A stretch of 9,641 nt of DNA, from contig URBA01000036.1 of assembly GCA_900545905.1 (NCBI GenBank), positions 1 to 9,641 of the forward strand. Reading direction: 5' to 3'. The notes beneath the pieces were generated by a model. The model had not been told where the DNA came from, searched no databases, and saw only the letters and a program-made list of their open reading frames with translations. Of the stretch, positions 1 through 6,479 are shown one piece after another; position 1 is the stretch's first letter, and the number at the start of each line of letters is the position of its first letter. This stretch comes from an uncultured Collinsella sp. Lineage in GTDB: Bacteria > Actinomycetota > Coriobacteriia > Coriobacteriales > Coriobacteriaceae. The position numbers and the translations under genes are program-made.

Positions 1-3
1 GAA

Positions 4-59
4 CAGTCCTCTCTTACGTAATTCCATAGATGTGTATTTATTCAACCGTAAGGGGACTG
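4..59. repeat. Bulged inverted repeat containing the cagtcc core
   Basis: CAGTCC at 4-9 pairs with GGACTG at 54-59, and CTTACG at 13-18 pairs with CGTAAG at 47-52. A 3-nt versus 1-nt bulge separates the two stems, and the loop is 28 nt. The same gaacagtcc core occurs in the palindromes near 6014, 6430 and 6749, so this may be a diverged member of the same intergenic repeat family. The left edge of the window cuts whatever precedes it. Confidence 0.4.
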
Positions 60-167
60 CGCGCCTAGGATGGGTTCTATAAACGGACGGTATTTCGCGG
101 CGAACGGCTACATCTGTTCATTATCTCAGGGTTCCGAAGGGCATTTTGCGTGCCGCGAAACCCCTGT

Positions 168-297
168 TTTCGGAAGTGCGGGGAAAAATCGAGTTTCGCC
201 GACCAGACCGGCTTTTTTGACAACAAAACCGCAGGTCACAAGAGCCCAAAAGAGCGGTGCGCTCGGAAGCTTCGAGTTTTTCCCCGCACTTCCGAAA
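168..297. repeat. 130-bp element bounded by 21-bp perfect inverted repeats
   Basis: Bases 168-188 (tttcggaagtgcggggaaa followed by aa) are the exact reverse complement of 277-297, and the similarity continues inward for a few bases (tcga/ctcga). The interior is 88 bp and encodes nothing recognisable. It has a small stem, CTCGGA-agc-TTCGAG at 262-276, that runs directly into five T and could end transcripts moving rightward. Such a perfect, transposase-free inverted repeat fits a dispersed palindromic intergenic repeat, or a stable 3' structure in RNA. I see no target-site duplication. Confidence 0.6.
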
Positions 298-350
298 TCC
301 GAGTCCACGGAAGGCGGCAGCAAGCCTAATTTCCACCGCATATGTCCAAC

Positions 351-388
351 AAAAAACGGGTGGTAGCCGGCACAGCTACCACCCGTTT
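351..388 (-). terminator. Rho-independent terminator of the activase gene
   Basis: The 14-bp perfect stem AAACGGGTGGTAGC (354-367) / GCTACCACCCGTTT (375-388) has a 7-nt loop. On the minus strand the stem is followed by a run of T (complement of 351-356). It sits about 30 bp downstream of the activase stop codon at 417-419, which is the expected place for the end of that transcript. Confidence 0.9.
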
Positions 389-416
389 GTCTTATATCCG
401 ACTCGAAGCAGGCCGA

Positions 417-3400
417 CTACTTCTTAATGCCGCGTCCCAAGCGCTTGGCGACCGATGCCACGGCCTCCTCGCTCACCGAGTCGCAACTCACGCAGCCATC
501 GTGGGCACGCATCTGGCCGGTGACCTCGTCCATCGCAAGCGGCGCCACCTTCTCGAGCTTAAAGCCCTTGCCGGCGCGCATGTTCTCCTTGGCCACGCTA
601 ATCATGAGCTTAATGCGGTTGAGCTGGTTGACCTCGGACGCACCGGGGTCGTAGTCCACCGCAACGATGTTGCTCTCGGGATGCTGGCGGCGCAGCTCCT
701 TAATCACGGCCTTACCCACCACGTGGTTGGGCAGGCACGCGAAGGGCTGCGTACAGATGATGTTAGGCGCACCGTGATCGATCAGGTCGAGCATCTCGGC
801 CGTGAGCAGCCAGCCCTCGCCCATGTTGTTGCACACCGAAAGCACCGTGCGGGCCTTGTCGGCCATGGTGCCGATACGCTCGGGCGCCTCAAAGCGACGG
901 GACTTCTCGAGCATCTCCTCCACCGGCGTACGCATCCAGTCCACGAGTTTGATGAGCGCCTGCATACCAGCGCGCGTGGTAGCAGAGCTACCCAGCTCGT
1001 CCTTCTGCAGCTCGGCGTTGCTCATGGAGTACAGGAAGAAGTCGAGCAGGCCCGGCACCACGGCCTCGCAGCCCTCGCGCTCGATAACGTCGACCACGTG
1101 GTTGTTGGCTGTGGGGTGGAACTTGACCAAGATCTCGCCGACCACGCCCACGCGCGGCTTGGTGCCCTCGCCCACGAGCGGCATGGTGTCGAACGCGCGG
1201 ATGGCCTCGCGGCACAGCTTGGTGTAGTTGTGGCGGTTGAACTTGGGCGCCAGCTTGCGGGCGCGCGCCATGTACTCCTCGTAGAGTGCGTTGGCAGCGC
1301 CGGGCGTGGCCTCGTACGGGCGGCAGCGGTAGAGCATCTGCATCATCACGTCGCCAAAGAGCACCGCGTAGACTGCCTGTTTAAGCAGCGCCGGCGTAAT
1401 CTTAAAGCCGGGGTTATCCTCGCCGAGCGCCACGGCCGAAAGCGAGATCACCGGAATCTCGGGGTGGCCGCTCTCGCGCAGGGCCTTGCGGATGAGTGCG
1501 ATGTAGTTGGTGGCACGGCAACCGCCGCCGGTCTGGCTGATAACCACGGCCGTCTTGGACAGGTCGTATCGACCGCTCTCGATGGCCTCCATAATCTGGC
1601 CGGTCACCAAAATGGACGGATAGCAAATGTCATTGTTCACGTAGCGCAGGCCGGCCTCGACGGCGTCGTGATCGGTTGAGGGCAGCAGCTCCAAGTTGTA
1701 GCCGGCACCGCGGAACACCTCTTTGACCAGGTCGAAGTGGATCGGCGCCATCTGCGGGCACAGGATGGTGTAGCCCTCCTCGCGCATCTGCTCGGTAAAG
1801 GGCACCTTGGGCCACGCGGTCGAGGCGCTTCCACGCTGCGCCTCGAACGTGTACTTGCGGCTCGCGAACGCGGGGACATCTGTGGAGGGTGCCACCGGCG
1901 CGGCATCGCCCTGCTCGTAGGCCTCGCCCGCGGCCGTGGCCTCGGCCAAGCGCTCGGCTTCCTGGTCCTTGAGCGCCGCCATGAGCGAGCGGATGCGGAT
2001 ACGCGCGGCACCCAGATTAGACACCTCGTCGATCTTGAGCACGGTGTAGATCTTGCCACTGGCCTCCAGGATTTCCTGCACCTGGTCGGTGGTCAGGGCA
2101 TCGAGACCGCAACCAAAGGAGTTGAGCTGGATCAGGTCCAGGTCGTTACGCATCGTCACAAAACGGGCGACGGCGTACAGGCGGCTGTGGTACATCCACT
2201 GGTCGACGACGCGGATGGGGCGCTCAGGCTTCACGAGATGCGCAAGCGAATCCTCGGTAAAGACCGCAAAGCCAAAGCTCGAGATAAGCTCAGGCAGGGC
2301 ATGGTTGATCTCGGGATCGTTATGGTAGGGACGGCCGGCGAGTACGATGCCGTGACCGCCGTGGTCCTCGACCCACTTAAGGGCCTCCTCGCCCATGGTC
2401 TGAATATCCTCGTGGAAACGCGCATCGGCCTCAAAGGCAGCGTTAACGGCGGCATCGACCTCGGAGCGCGTGATCTTGGGACCGCGCACACGGCCGCGAC
2501 CAGCCTCGGCATCGGCCACACGGTCGACGGCGAGCACCTGATACAGGCGGCGCTTGAGCTCGGTCTTGTCGTGATAGGGCACAAACGGGTACAGGAACTC
2601 GATGTTCTGCTCGCGAATCTCGTCGATATTGAGCGCCAGCGCCGTGGGGTAGCTCATAACGATGGGGCAGTTGTAGCAGTTGCCGGCGGTCGGATCCTCC
2701 TTGCGCTCCCAGCGCACGCACGGCATCCAAATGAAATCGACATCGCGGTCGATAAGGTTCATCACATGGCCGTGGCTCATCTTTGCCGGGTAGCACACGC
2801 TCTCGGACGGCATGGACTCGATGCCCGCCTGGTAGGTCTTCTTGCTCGACTGGTCGGACAGCTGCACGCTAAAGCCCAGGCGCGTAAAGAACGCATGCCA
2901 GAAGGGGTAGTTCTCATACATGTTGAGTGCGCGCGGGATGCCGACGGTGCCGCGCGGGGCCTCGTCGGGACTCAGGACTTCGCGGTTAAAAAGCAGCTCG
3001 TTTTTCTTTTTGAAGAGGTTGGGGGCCTCGGTCTTCTGCTTTTTGTGGCCGGCGCCCTTCTCGCAGCGGTTGCCGGTAATGAAGCGCCTGCCGCCGCCAA
3101 AGTCGTTGACGGTAAGCTGGCAGTTGTTGGAGCAGCGACCGCAGCGGACATGCTTTTGCGTCACGGTAAGGTGCGCGATGTCCTCGGCAGAAAGAATGGT
3201 CGAGGTGCCGTCGGCGCCGGCGCGATCGCGGGCGAGCAGGGCCGCACCGTAGGCGCCCATGCAGCCGGCGATGTCGGGACGCACGGCATGAACGCCGGTG
3301 AGCTGCTCAAACGCGCGCAGCGTGGCGTCGGACATAAAGGTGCCGCCCTGAACGATCACCTGGCTGCCGATCTCCTTGGGATCGCGCAGCTTAATGACCT

Positions 3401-5198
3401 TGAACAGGGCATTCTTGATGACGGAATAGGACAGGCCGGCCGCAATGTCGCCCACCGTGGCGCCTTCCTTTTGCGCCTGCTTGACGCGCGAGTTCATAAA
3501 GACCGTGCAGCGGCTGCCCAGGTCGACCGGGGCCTTGGCATGGATCGCAGCGTTGGCGAACGCGCGCACGTCCATGTTCATAGACACGGCGAAGCTCTCG
3601 ATAAAGCTACCGCAACCCGACGAGCAGGCCTCGTTGAGCATGATGTGCTCGATCACGCCGTCCTTGACGCGCAGGCACTTCATGTCCTGGCCGCCGATGT
3701 CGAGGATGAACTCGACACCCGGCAGGAACGCCTTGGCGCCGCGCAGGTGCGCAACGGTCTCGATCTCGCCGGAATCGGCCTTGAGGGCCTCGATGAGAAG
3801 CGCCTCACCGTAGCCCGTGGTGGTCACGTGGCCGATGGTGCAGCCGGCAGGGATGTGATTGTAGAAATCGGCCATGATGACCTTGGCCGTGCCCAGGATG
3901 TCGCCGTTGTTGTTGCCGTACCAGGTGTGCAGCAGCTGACCGTCCTCGCCCACGAGCGCGGCCTTCATGGTGGTGGAGCCGGCGTCGATGCCGATGAACA
4001 CGCGACCGGTGTAGCCGTCGAGCTTGCCCTTGGGAACGACTTCCTGGTCGTGGCGGGTCTTGAACTCGGCAAAGTCCTCGTCGGTGGCAAAGAGCGGGTC
4101 CAGACGCTCGACCTCGGCACCCTGCGTGTCACCCAGGGCATCGATGGCCTCGATGAGCTGCGGGAACGTGCTGAGCTTGTTGGACTCATGCGCCATGGCG
4201 GCGCCGCTCGCCACGAACAGGTGGGCGTTTTGGGGCACGATACGGTGCTCCTCGTCCAGATTGAGCGTGAGGTAGAAGCGGTGGCGCAGCTCGGAGAGAT
4301 ACTGCAGCGGGCCGCCCAGGAAGGCGACGTTGCCGCGGATGGGACGGCCGCACGCCAGGCCCGAGATGGTCTGGGTCACGACAGCCTGGAAGATGGAGGC
4401 GGCCACGTCCTCGGGGCGGGCCCCCTCGTTGAGCAGCGGCTGCACGTCGGTCTTGGCAAAAACGCCGCAGCGGCTGGCGATGGGATAGATGGTGGTGGCG
4501 TTGGCCGCGAGCTCGTTGAGACCGCTGGCGTCGGTGTGCAGCAGGGTTGCCATCTGGTCGATGAAGGCGCCCGTACCGCCGGCGCAGGTACCGTTCATGC
4601 GCTGCTCGATGCCGTTGTCGAAGTAGATGATCTTGGCGTCCTCGCCGCCCAGCTCGATGGCGACGTCGGTGGCCGGGATGAGGGTCTCGACGGCGCGTTT
4701 GCTGGCGATGACCTCCTGGACAAACTCCAGCTCGAGCCACTGGGACAGTAGCAGGCCGCCCGAGCCGGTGATGGCGCAGGTCATTTGGGCCGTCGGCAGC
4801 ACGGTTGCAGCACCCTCGAACAGGTCGCGGGCGCAGGCACGGACGTCGGTGTGGTGGCGCTGGTACTTGGCGTAGACGATCTGGTTGTCGTCGTTGAGCA
4901 CGGCGAGCTTGACGGTGGTGGAGCCCACGTCGATGCCCAGGTGCAGGTTCCCACGAGCGTTCTCGGGGTTGAAGATCGCGCCTTCGGGGGCGTGGGCGGC
5001 GGCTACGGGCTCAGCAGCGGTAGGGGGCTCGGCGGTGAGGGACGTCTCCCCTGCCACGTTCTTGGCATCGGCAACTGCCTCGGCAACTTTCTCGACAGCC
5101 GCGGTCGCGGCCTTCTGCGCGGCGTCCATCACGGTGGGCGCGGCCTCGCGTGCGGCAGCGACCATGCGGTCCTTAATGCCCTCGACGAGTTTGCTCAT
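417..5198 (-). CDS. Giant acyl-CoA dehydratase activase-like fusion protein (two BadF/HgdC ATPase domains, DUF2229, HgdB-like C-terminus)
   Basis: 1593 residues. The family activates or mimics 2-hydroxyacyl-CoA dehydratases by ATP-driven electron transfer from an iron-sulfur cluster; the substrate here is unknown. An Ala-rich, probably helical extension (1-50) and an Ala/Pro/Glu linker (51-80) precede two ASKHA ATPase domains. Domain 1 is about 85-340, with GIDVGSTTVK at 88, GGEDAK at 184, Cys205 in NGTCAGGTG and Cys244. Domain 2 is about 399-655, with GIDAGSTTMK at 403, DIGGQDMK at 500, Cys525 in NEACSSGCG and Cys564. The paired cysteines match those holding the inter-subunit [4Fe-4S] cluster in HgdC. 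A Cys cluster follows (686, 689, 693, 712), then a DUF2229-like region (about 750-1070; Cys802, 827, 841, 844, 1030). The C-terminal part resembles HgdB-type subunits (Cys1147, 1192, 1227, 1482, 1488; VDYDPGASEVNQLNRIK near 1515) and ends with CVSC at 1569. The ATG has a GAGGAG site 5 nt upstream. The gene lies 11 bp after the TetR gene and is probably cotranscribed with it. The length is usual for these fusions. Confidence 0.93.
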   Translation of the reverse strand: MSKLVEGIKDRMVAAAREAAPTVMDAAQKAATAAVEKVAEAVADAKNVAGETSLTAEPPTAAEPVAAAHAPEGAIFNPENARGNLHLGIDVGSTTVKLAVLNDDNQIVYAKYQRHHTDVRACARDLFEGAATVLPTAQMTCAITGSGGLLLSQWLELEFVQEVIASKRAVETLIPATDVAIELGGEDAKIIYFDNGIEQRMNGTCAGGTGAFIDQMATLLHTDASGLNELAANATTIYPIASRCGVFAKTDVQPLLNEGARPEDVAASIFQAVVTQTISGLACGRPIRGNVAFLGGPLQYLSELRHRFYLTLNLDEEHRIVPQNAHLFVASGAAMAHESNKLSTFPQLIEAIDALGDTQGAEVERLDPLFATDEDFAEFKTRHDQEVVPKGKLDGYTGRVFIGIDAGSTTMKAALVGEDGQLLHTWYGNNNGDILGTAKVIMADFYNHIPAGCTIGHVTTTGYGEALLIEALKADSGEIETVAHLRGAKAFLPGVEFILDIGGQDMKCLRVKDGVIEHIMLNEACSSGCGSFIESFAVSMNMDVRAFANAAIHAKAPVDLGSRCTVFMNSRVKQAQKEGATVGDIAAGLSYSVIKNALFKVIKLRDPKEIGSQVIVQGGTFMSDATLRAFEQLTGVHAVRPDIAGCMGAYGAALLARDRAGADGTSTILSAEDIAHLTVTQKHVRCGRCSNNCQLTVNDFGGGRRFITGNRCEKGAGHKKQKTEAPNLFKKKNELLFNREVLSPDEAPRGTVGIPRALNMYENYPFWHAFFTRLGFSVQLSDQSSKKTYQAGIESMPSESVCYPAKMSHGHVMNLIDRDVDFIWMPCVRWERKEDPTAGNCYNCPIVMSYPTALALNIDEIREQNIEFLYPFVPYHDKTELKRRLYQVLAVDRVADAEAGRGRVRGPKITRSEVDAAVNAAFEADARFHEDIQTMGEEALKWVEDHGGHGIVLAGRPYHNDPEINHALPELISSFGFAVFTEDSLAHLVKPERPIRVVDQWMYHSRLYAVARFVTMRNDLDLIQLNSFGCGLDALTTDQVQEILEASGKIYTVLKIDEVSNLGAARIRIRSLMAALKDQEAERLAEATAAGEAYEQGDAAPVAPSTDVPAFASRKYTFEAQRGSASTAWPKVPFTEQMREEGYTILCPQMAPIHFDLVKEVFRGAGYNLELLPSTDHDAVEAGLRYVNNDICYPSILVTGQIMEAIESGRYDLSKTAVVISQTGGGCRATNYIALIRKALRESGHPEIPVISLSAVALGEDNPGFKITPALLKQAVYAVLFGDVMMQMLYRCRPYEATPGAANALYEEYMARARKLAPKFNRHNYTKLCREAIRAFDTMPLVGEGTKPRVGVVGEILVKFHPTANNHVVDVIEREGCEAVVPGLLDFFLYSMSNAELQKDELGSSATTRAGMQALIKLVDWMRTPVEEMLEKSRRFEAPERIGTMADKARTVLSVCNNMGEGWLLTAEMLDLIDHGAPNIICTQPFACLPNHVVGKAVIKELRRQHPESNIVAVDYDPGASEVNQLNRIKLMISVAKENMRAGKGFKLEKVAPLAMDEVTGQMRAHDGCVSCDSVSEEAVASVAKRLGRGIKK

Positions 5199-5203
5199 TG
5201 TCT

Positions 5204-5209
5204 CTCCTC
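5204..5209 (-). promoter_or_regulatory. Ribosome-binding site of the activase gene
   Basis: GAGGAG on the minus strand lies 5 nt before the ATG at 5196-5198 and directly next to the TAA of the upstream TetR gene (5210-5212). This tight junction fixes the start and suggests one transcript for both genes. Confidence 0.8.
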
Positions 5210-5920
5210 TTAGTTGTTGGACTCGACGGTTGCGGCGGTGTCGGTCGCGTCCTCGAGCTGCAAGTTCAATAGCTTCATGCCGTATTCCGGCACGTTGATA
5301 TCGATGGGTTGGCCATACAGGTCACCAGGGCGCACAAAAGCGAGCACCGTCATAATGCGCGCCATGGCCTCGGGCGATTCGGTGAGCCCACGCTCAAACC
5401 AGCGCTGAATCATGCCAACCTCGGCGCTCACGACGTAGGTGACGTAGTAGTCAAAGAACGTGCCCAGCGCCAGGCCCAAAATGCCCGTCTGCGCACGCGG
5501 CACCACAGCCTCACGCGCGGTGTCGATGATCCTTTTAATGAAGGCCTGGTCGCCGCCCGGACCCAGCAGCGCACCGATTAAGTCGCGGTTGGCCGCAAGA
5601 TAACGCAGCAGCTCAACCGAACCGGGCGCCGGCTCGAGCTCGTCGATATTGTGATAGAGATCGGGCAGCTGAGCTGCGGTGATGAGCTCAATGCGCTCAC
5701 GGATCTCGGCCAGCAAGCCGTCCTCGATTTGATTGATAAAGTCGGGGATATCGCGGTAGTGCGAATAGAACGTGCGGCGCGTAAGGCCGGCGCGCTCGGT
5801 GAGCGACGCGACATTAATGCGCGAAAGGTCGCCGCTTTCGGCAAGCTCGCTGGCAAGTGCCTGGCGAAGGGCACGCTGCGAGCGAAGGGACCGGCGATCG
5901 CATTTCTCGAGCTGGGACAA
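5210..5920 (-). CDS. TetR/AcrR-family transcriptional regulator upstream of the activase gene
   Basis: 236 residues. The N-terminal helix-turn-helix is clear: INVASLTERAGLTRRTFYSHY at about 35-55, followed by DIPDF, with the RRTFYSHY recognition-helix pattern of TetR proteins. Residues 60-200 are helical and fit a ligand-binding/dimerisation domain of the type often found in DhaS-like TetR proteins. About 35 C-terminal residues are acidic and polar. The start is TTG at 5918-5920, supported by AGGAGG at 5925-5930. The 4-nt spacing is short, but no in-frame ATG offers a better choice. The gene ends 11 bp before the activase gene, so it probably controls that gene and itself. The palindromes at 5942-5986 are likely operators. 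The ligand is unknown; a CoA thioester or organic acid would fit the neighbour, which is inference. Confidence 0.88.
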   Translation of the reverse strand: MSQLEKCDRRSLRSQRALRQALASELAESGDLSRINVASLTERAGLTRRTFYSHYRDIPDFINQIEDGLLAEIRERIELITAAQLPDLYHNIDELEPAPGSVELLRYLAANRDLIGALLGPGGDQAFIKRIIDTAREAVVPRAQTGILGLALGTFFDYYVTYVVSAEVGMIQRWFERGLTESPEAMARIMTVLAFVRPGDLYGQPIDINVPEYGMKLLNLQLEDATDTAATVESNN

Positions 5921-5941
5921 GCGTCCTCCTTGTTACTCAGC

Positions 5942-5986
5942 CTGTGCGCTATTGCACAGTGCGAGTATTATTGCACACCGTGTGCA
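5942..5986. promoter_or_regulatory. Candidate operator pair and promoter of the TetR-activase operon
   Basis: Four related half-sites lie just upstream of the TetR gene. CTGTGC (5942-5947) and GCACAG (5954-5959) form one inverted repeat with a 6-nt spacer. TGCACAC-C-GTGTGCA (5972-5986) is a perfect 15-nt palindrome. On the minus strand an AT-rich AATAATAC stretch (5965-5972) between them could serve as a -10 region, with a poor -35 (GTGTTG) overlapping the far palindrome. Binding there would block the promoter, as expected for autoregulation. The operator call rests on symmetry and position; the promoter call is weak. Confidence 0.55.
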
Positions 5987-6012
5987 TCAACACGTAAAGG
6001 CAATATTTGGAA

Positions 6013-6041
6013 TGTGACGAGGGGGCAGTCCCTTTGTCACA
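6013..6041. repeat. Intergenic palindrome, gtgac...gtcac family, copy 1
   Basis: TGTGAC at 6013-6018 and GTCACA at 6036-6041 form the outer stem around an imperfectly paired GAGGGGG/CCCTTT part and a central cagt. The layout and core match the better copy at 6737-6767. It lies in the intergenic region upstream of the TetR-activase promoter. Confidence 0.6.
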
Positions 6042-6072
6042 ACCCGCCTGGCTTTTGGAGCGGCATTACCGA

Positions 6073-6187
6073 TTGTCCAAAATGTCATTCGTGGGTAGAA
6101 TAGTGTCGACGGCAGCCCAAGTTGTAGCTGGCTGGGCAGCGCCGTTGTTTGCATTAGGGGGTCAACGCCTTAGCGGCGGCGACCCCT
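6073..6187 (+). ncRNA. Candidate antisense RNA with its own promoter, convergent with the small peptide gene
   Basis: A sigma-70-like promoter reads rightward: -35 TTGTCC (6073-6078), a 17-nt spacer, -10 TAGAAT (6096-6101), with a predicted start near 6108. The transcript would begin with a bulged hairpin, ACGGC-a-GCCCA paired to TGGGC-agc-GCCGT (6109-6145). It would then reach a second hairpin, GGGGTC..CGCC/GGCG..GACCCC (6158-6186), followed by TTCTGTT, a weak terminator. It would overlap the 3' end and stop codon of the peptide gene on the opposite strand. No other gene explains this promoter. Existence, ends and role are predictions from sequence alone. Confidence 0.4.
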
Positions 6188-6295
6188 TCTGTTGCGCTTC
6201 GAACGCTGCTTGAGTGCCTCGGAAAGGCCGACAAGCGCCGTGAAGAACGAGACCAAAGCGGTCAGAAGTCTCACGAAATCAATCAAATCGGTCAT
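6170..6295 (-). CDS. Small membrane peptide with basic tail, possible type I toxin-like protein
   Basis: 41 residues, start ATG at 6293-6295, stop TAA at 6170-6172. The Shine-Dalgarno GGGAGGTGAT is nearly perfect, with GGAGG 8 nt before the ATG, and is the strongest argument that the frame is real. The peptide opens MTDLIDFVRL. A hydrophobic stretch follows at about 10-25 (LLTALVSFFTALVGL), long enough for a single membrane helix. The last 13 residues hold nine Lys/Arg and end GRRR. This short-helix, cationic-tail design is shared by type I toxins and holin-like toxins, but I recognise no specific family. The hidden Shine-Dalgarno, the SOS-like box and the convergent antisense promoter nearby support the toxin idea. 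Alternatives are a small membrane regulator or a chance frame. Confidence 0.6.
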   Translation of the reverse strand: MTDLIDFVRLLTALVSFFTALVGLSEALKQRSKRNRRGRRR

Positions 6296-6330
6296 GGGCA
6301 TCACCTCCCATCAAATGGAGGGCGCTGCCC
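6296..6330 (-). promoter_or_regulatory. Shine-Dalgarno-sequestering hairpin in the peptide leader
   Basis: In the minus-strand leader GGGCA (complement of 6326-6330) can pair with TGCCC directly before the ATG (6296-6300). Inside it CCTCC (6317-6321) can pair with the ribosome-binding GGAGG (6304-6308) across an 8-nt loop. Two short stems would thus close over the whole initiation region. Such occlusion is common in type I toxin mRNAs. The pairing is visible; its stability and function are inferred. Confidence 0.5.
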
Positions 6331-6359
6331 GGCACATGGAACTGCCGTCAACGATACCG

Positions 6360-6389
6360 ATTCTATCAAAGCGCAGTTAGATATGCGAA
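6360..6389 (-). promoter_or_regulatory. Candidate promoter of the small peptide gene
   Basis: Minus-strand -35 TTCGCA (6384-6389), an 18-nt spacer and -10 TAGAAT (6360-6365). Transcription would start near 6353 and give a leader of about 57 nt before the ATG at 6295. The -35 lies inside the palindrome at 6380-6405, so a protein bound there would block it. Confidence 0.45.
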
Positions 6390-6405
6390 TGTTTGTTCGC
6401 ATATC
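6380..6405. promoter_or_regulatory. 10-bp-arm palindrome resembling a LexA (SOS) box
   Basis: GATATGCGAA (6380-6389) and TTCGCATATC (6396-6405) are exact reverse complements around a 6-nt centre. The middle reads CGAAC-AAAC-ATTCG on the minus strand. The Gram-positive LexA/DinR box is CGAACRNRYGTTYC; this site matches 12 of 14 positions and has the right half-site spacing. It covers the -35 element of the candidate peptide promoter. It could equally be the operator of another dimeric repressor or a plain hairpin. Confidence 0.45.
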
Positions 6406-6415
6406 AGAAGATCGG

Positions 6416-6460
6416 AGCTCGGGTATGGCGAAGGAGCAGTTCCTTTGCCATACCCGAGCT
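6416..6460. repeat. 20-bp-arm hairpin with aaggagcagttcctt core
   Basis: The stem runs from 6416-6435 to 6441-6460 with a single G-T pair and a 5-nt loop (gcagt). The outer 14 bp (agctcgggtatggc and its complement) are perfect. The core resembles the aaggaacagtcccttt core of the palindromes at 6013 and 6737, while the outer arms differ completely. No T-run follows on either strand, so it is not a standard terminator. Confidence 0.65.
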
Positions 6461-6479
6461 TGTCGCCGAACTGCCAGCT

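Larger units (their letters stand above)
1..350. other. Intergenic region without a credible gene
   Basis: This stretch of about 350 bases lies beyond the terminator of the activase gene and carries no coding region I can support. An ATG-initiated frame of 98 codons on the plus strand (70-366) lacks a ribosome-binding site and runs through the inverted repeats and into the terminator stem, so I treat it as non-coding. What the stretch holds is structure: a bulged inverted repeat at 4-59, a 21-bp perfect inverted repeat at 168-188/277-297, and a small stem followed by five T at 262-281 on the plus strand. Confidence 0.6.

Noticed and set aside
70..366. A 98-codon plus-strand frame at the left end.
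   Set aside because: It has no ribosome-binding site and runs across both arms of the 21-bp inverted repeat and into the terminator stem. Both strands here carry open frames of similar length, as expected for non-coding repeat DNA.
342..1679. A 445-codon plus-strand frame beginning inside the intergenic region.
   Set aside because: It reads through the terminator stem and then antisense through the activase C-terminus; it has no ribosome-binding site and an implausible His/Leu/Arg-rich product.
1737..4751. A 1004-codon open frame on the plus strand, antisense to the activase gene.
   Set aside because: It mirrors the minus-strand codons in a GC-rich gene where stop codons are rare on the opposite strand. 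The product is a low-complexity run of Val, Gly, Ala, Asp, Leu and His without domains, and the minus strand encodes unmistakable ATPase motifs.
6007..6380. Plus-strand frames of 62-68 codons over the intergenic region.
   Set aside because: They lack ribosome-binding sites. The minus-strand 41-codon frame in the same place has a near-perfect Shine-Dalgarno and a coherent membrane-peptide composition.
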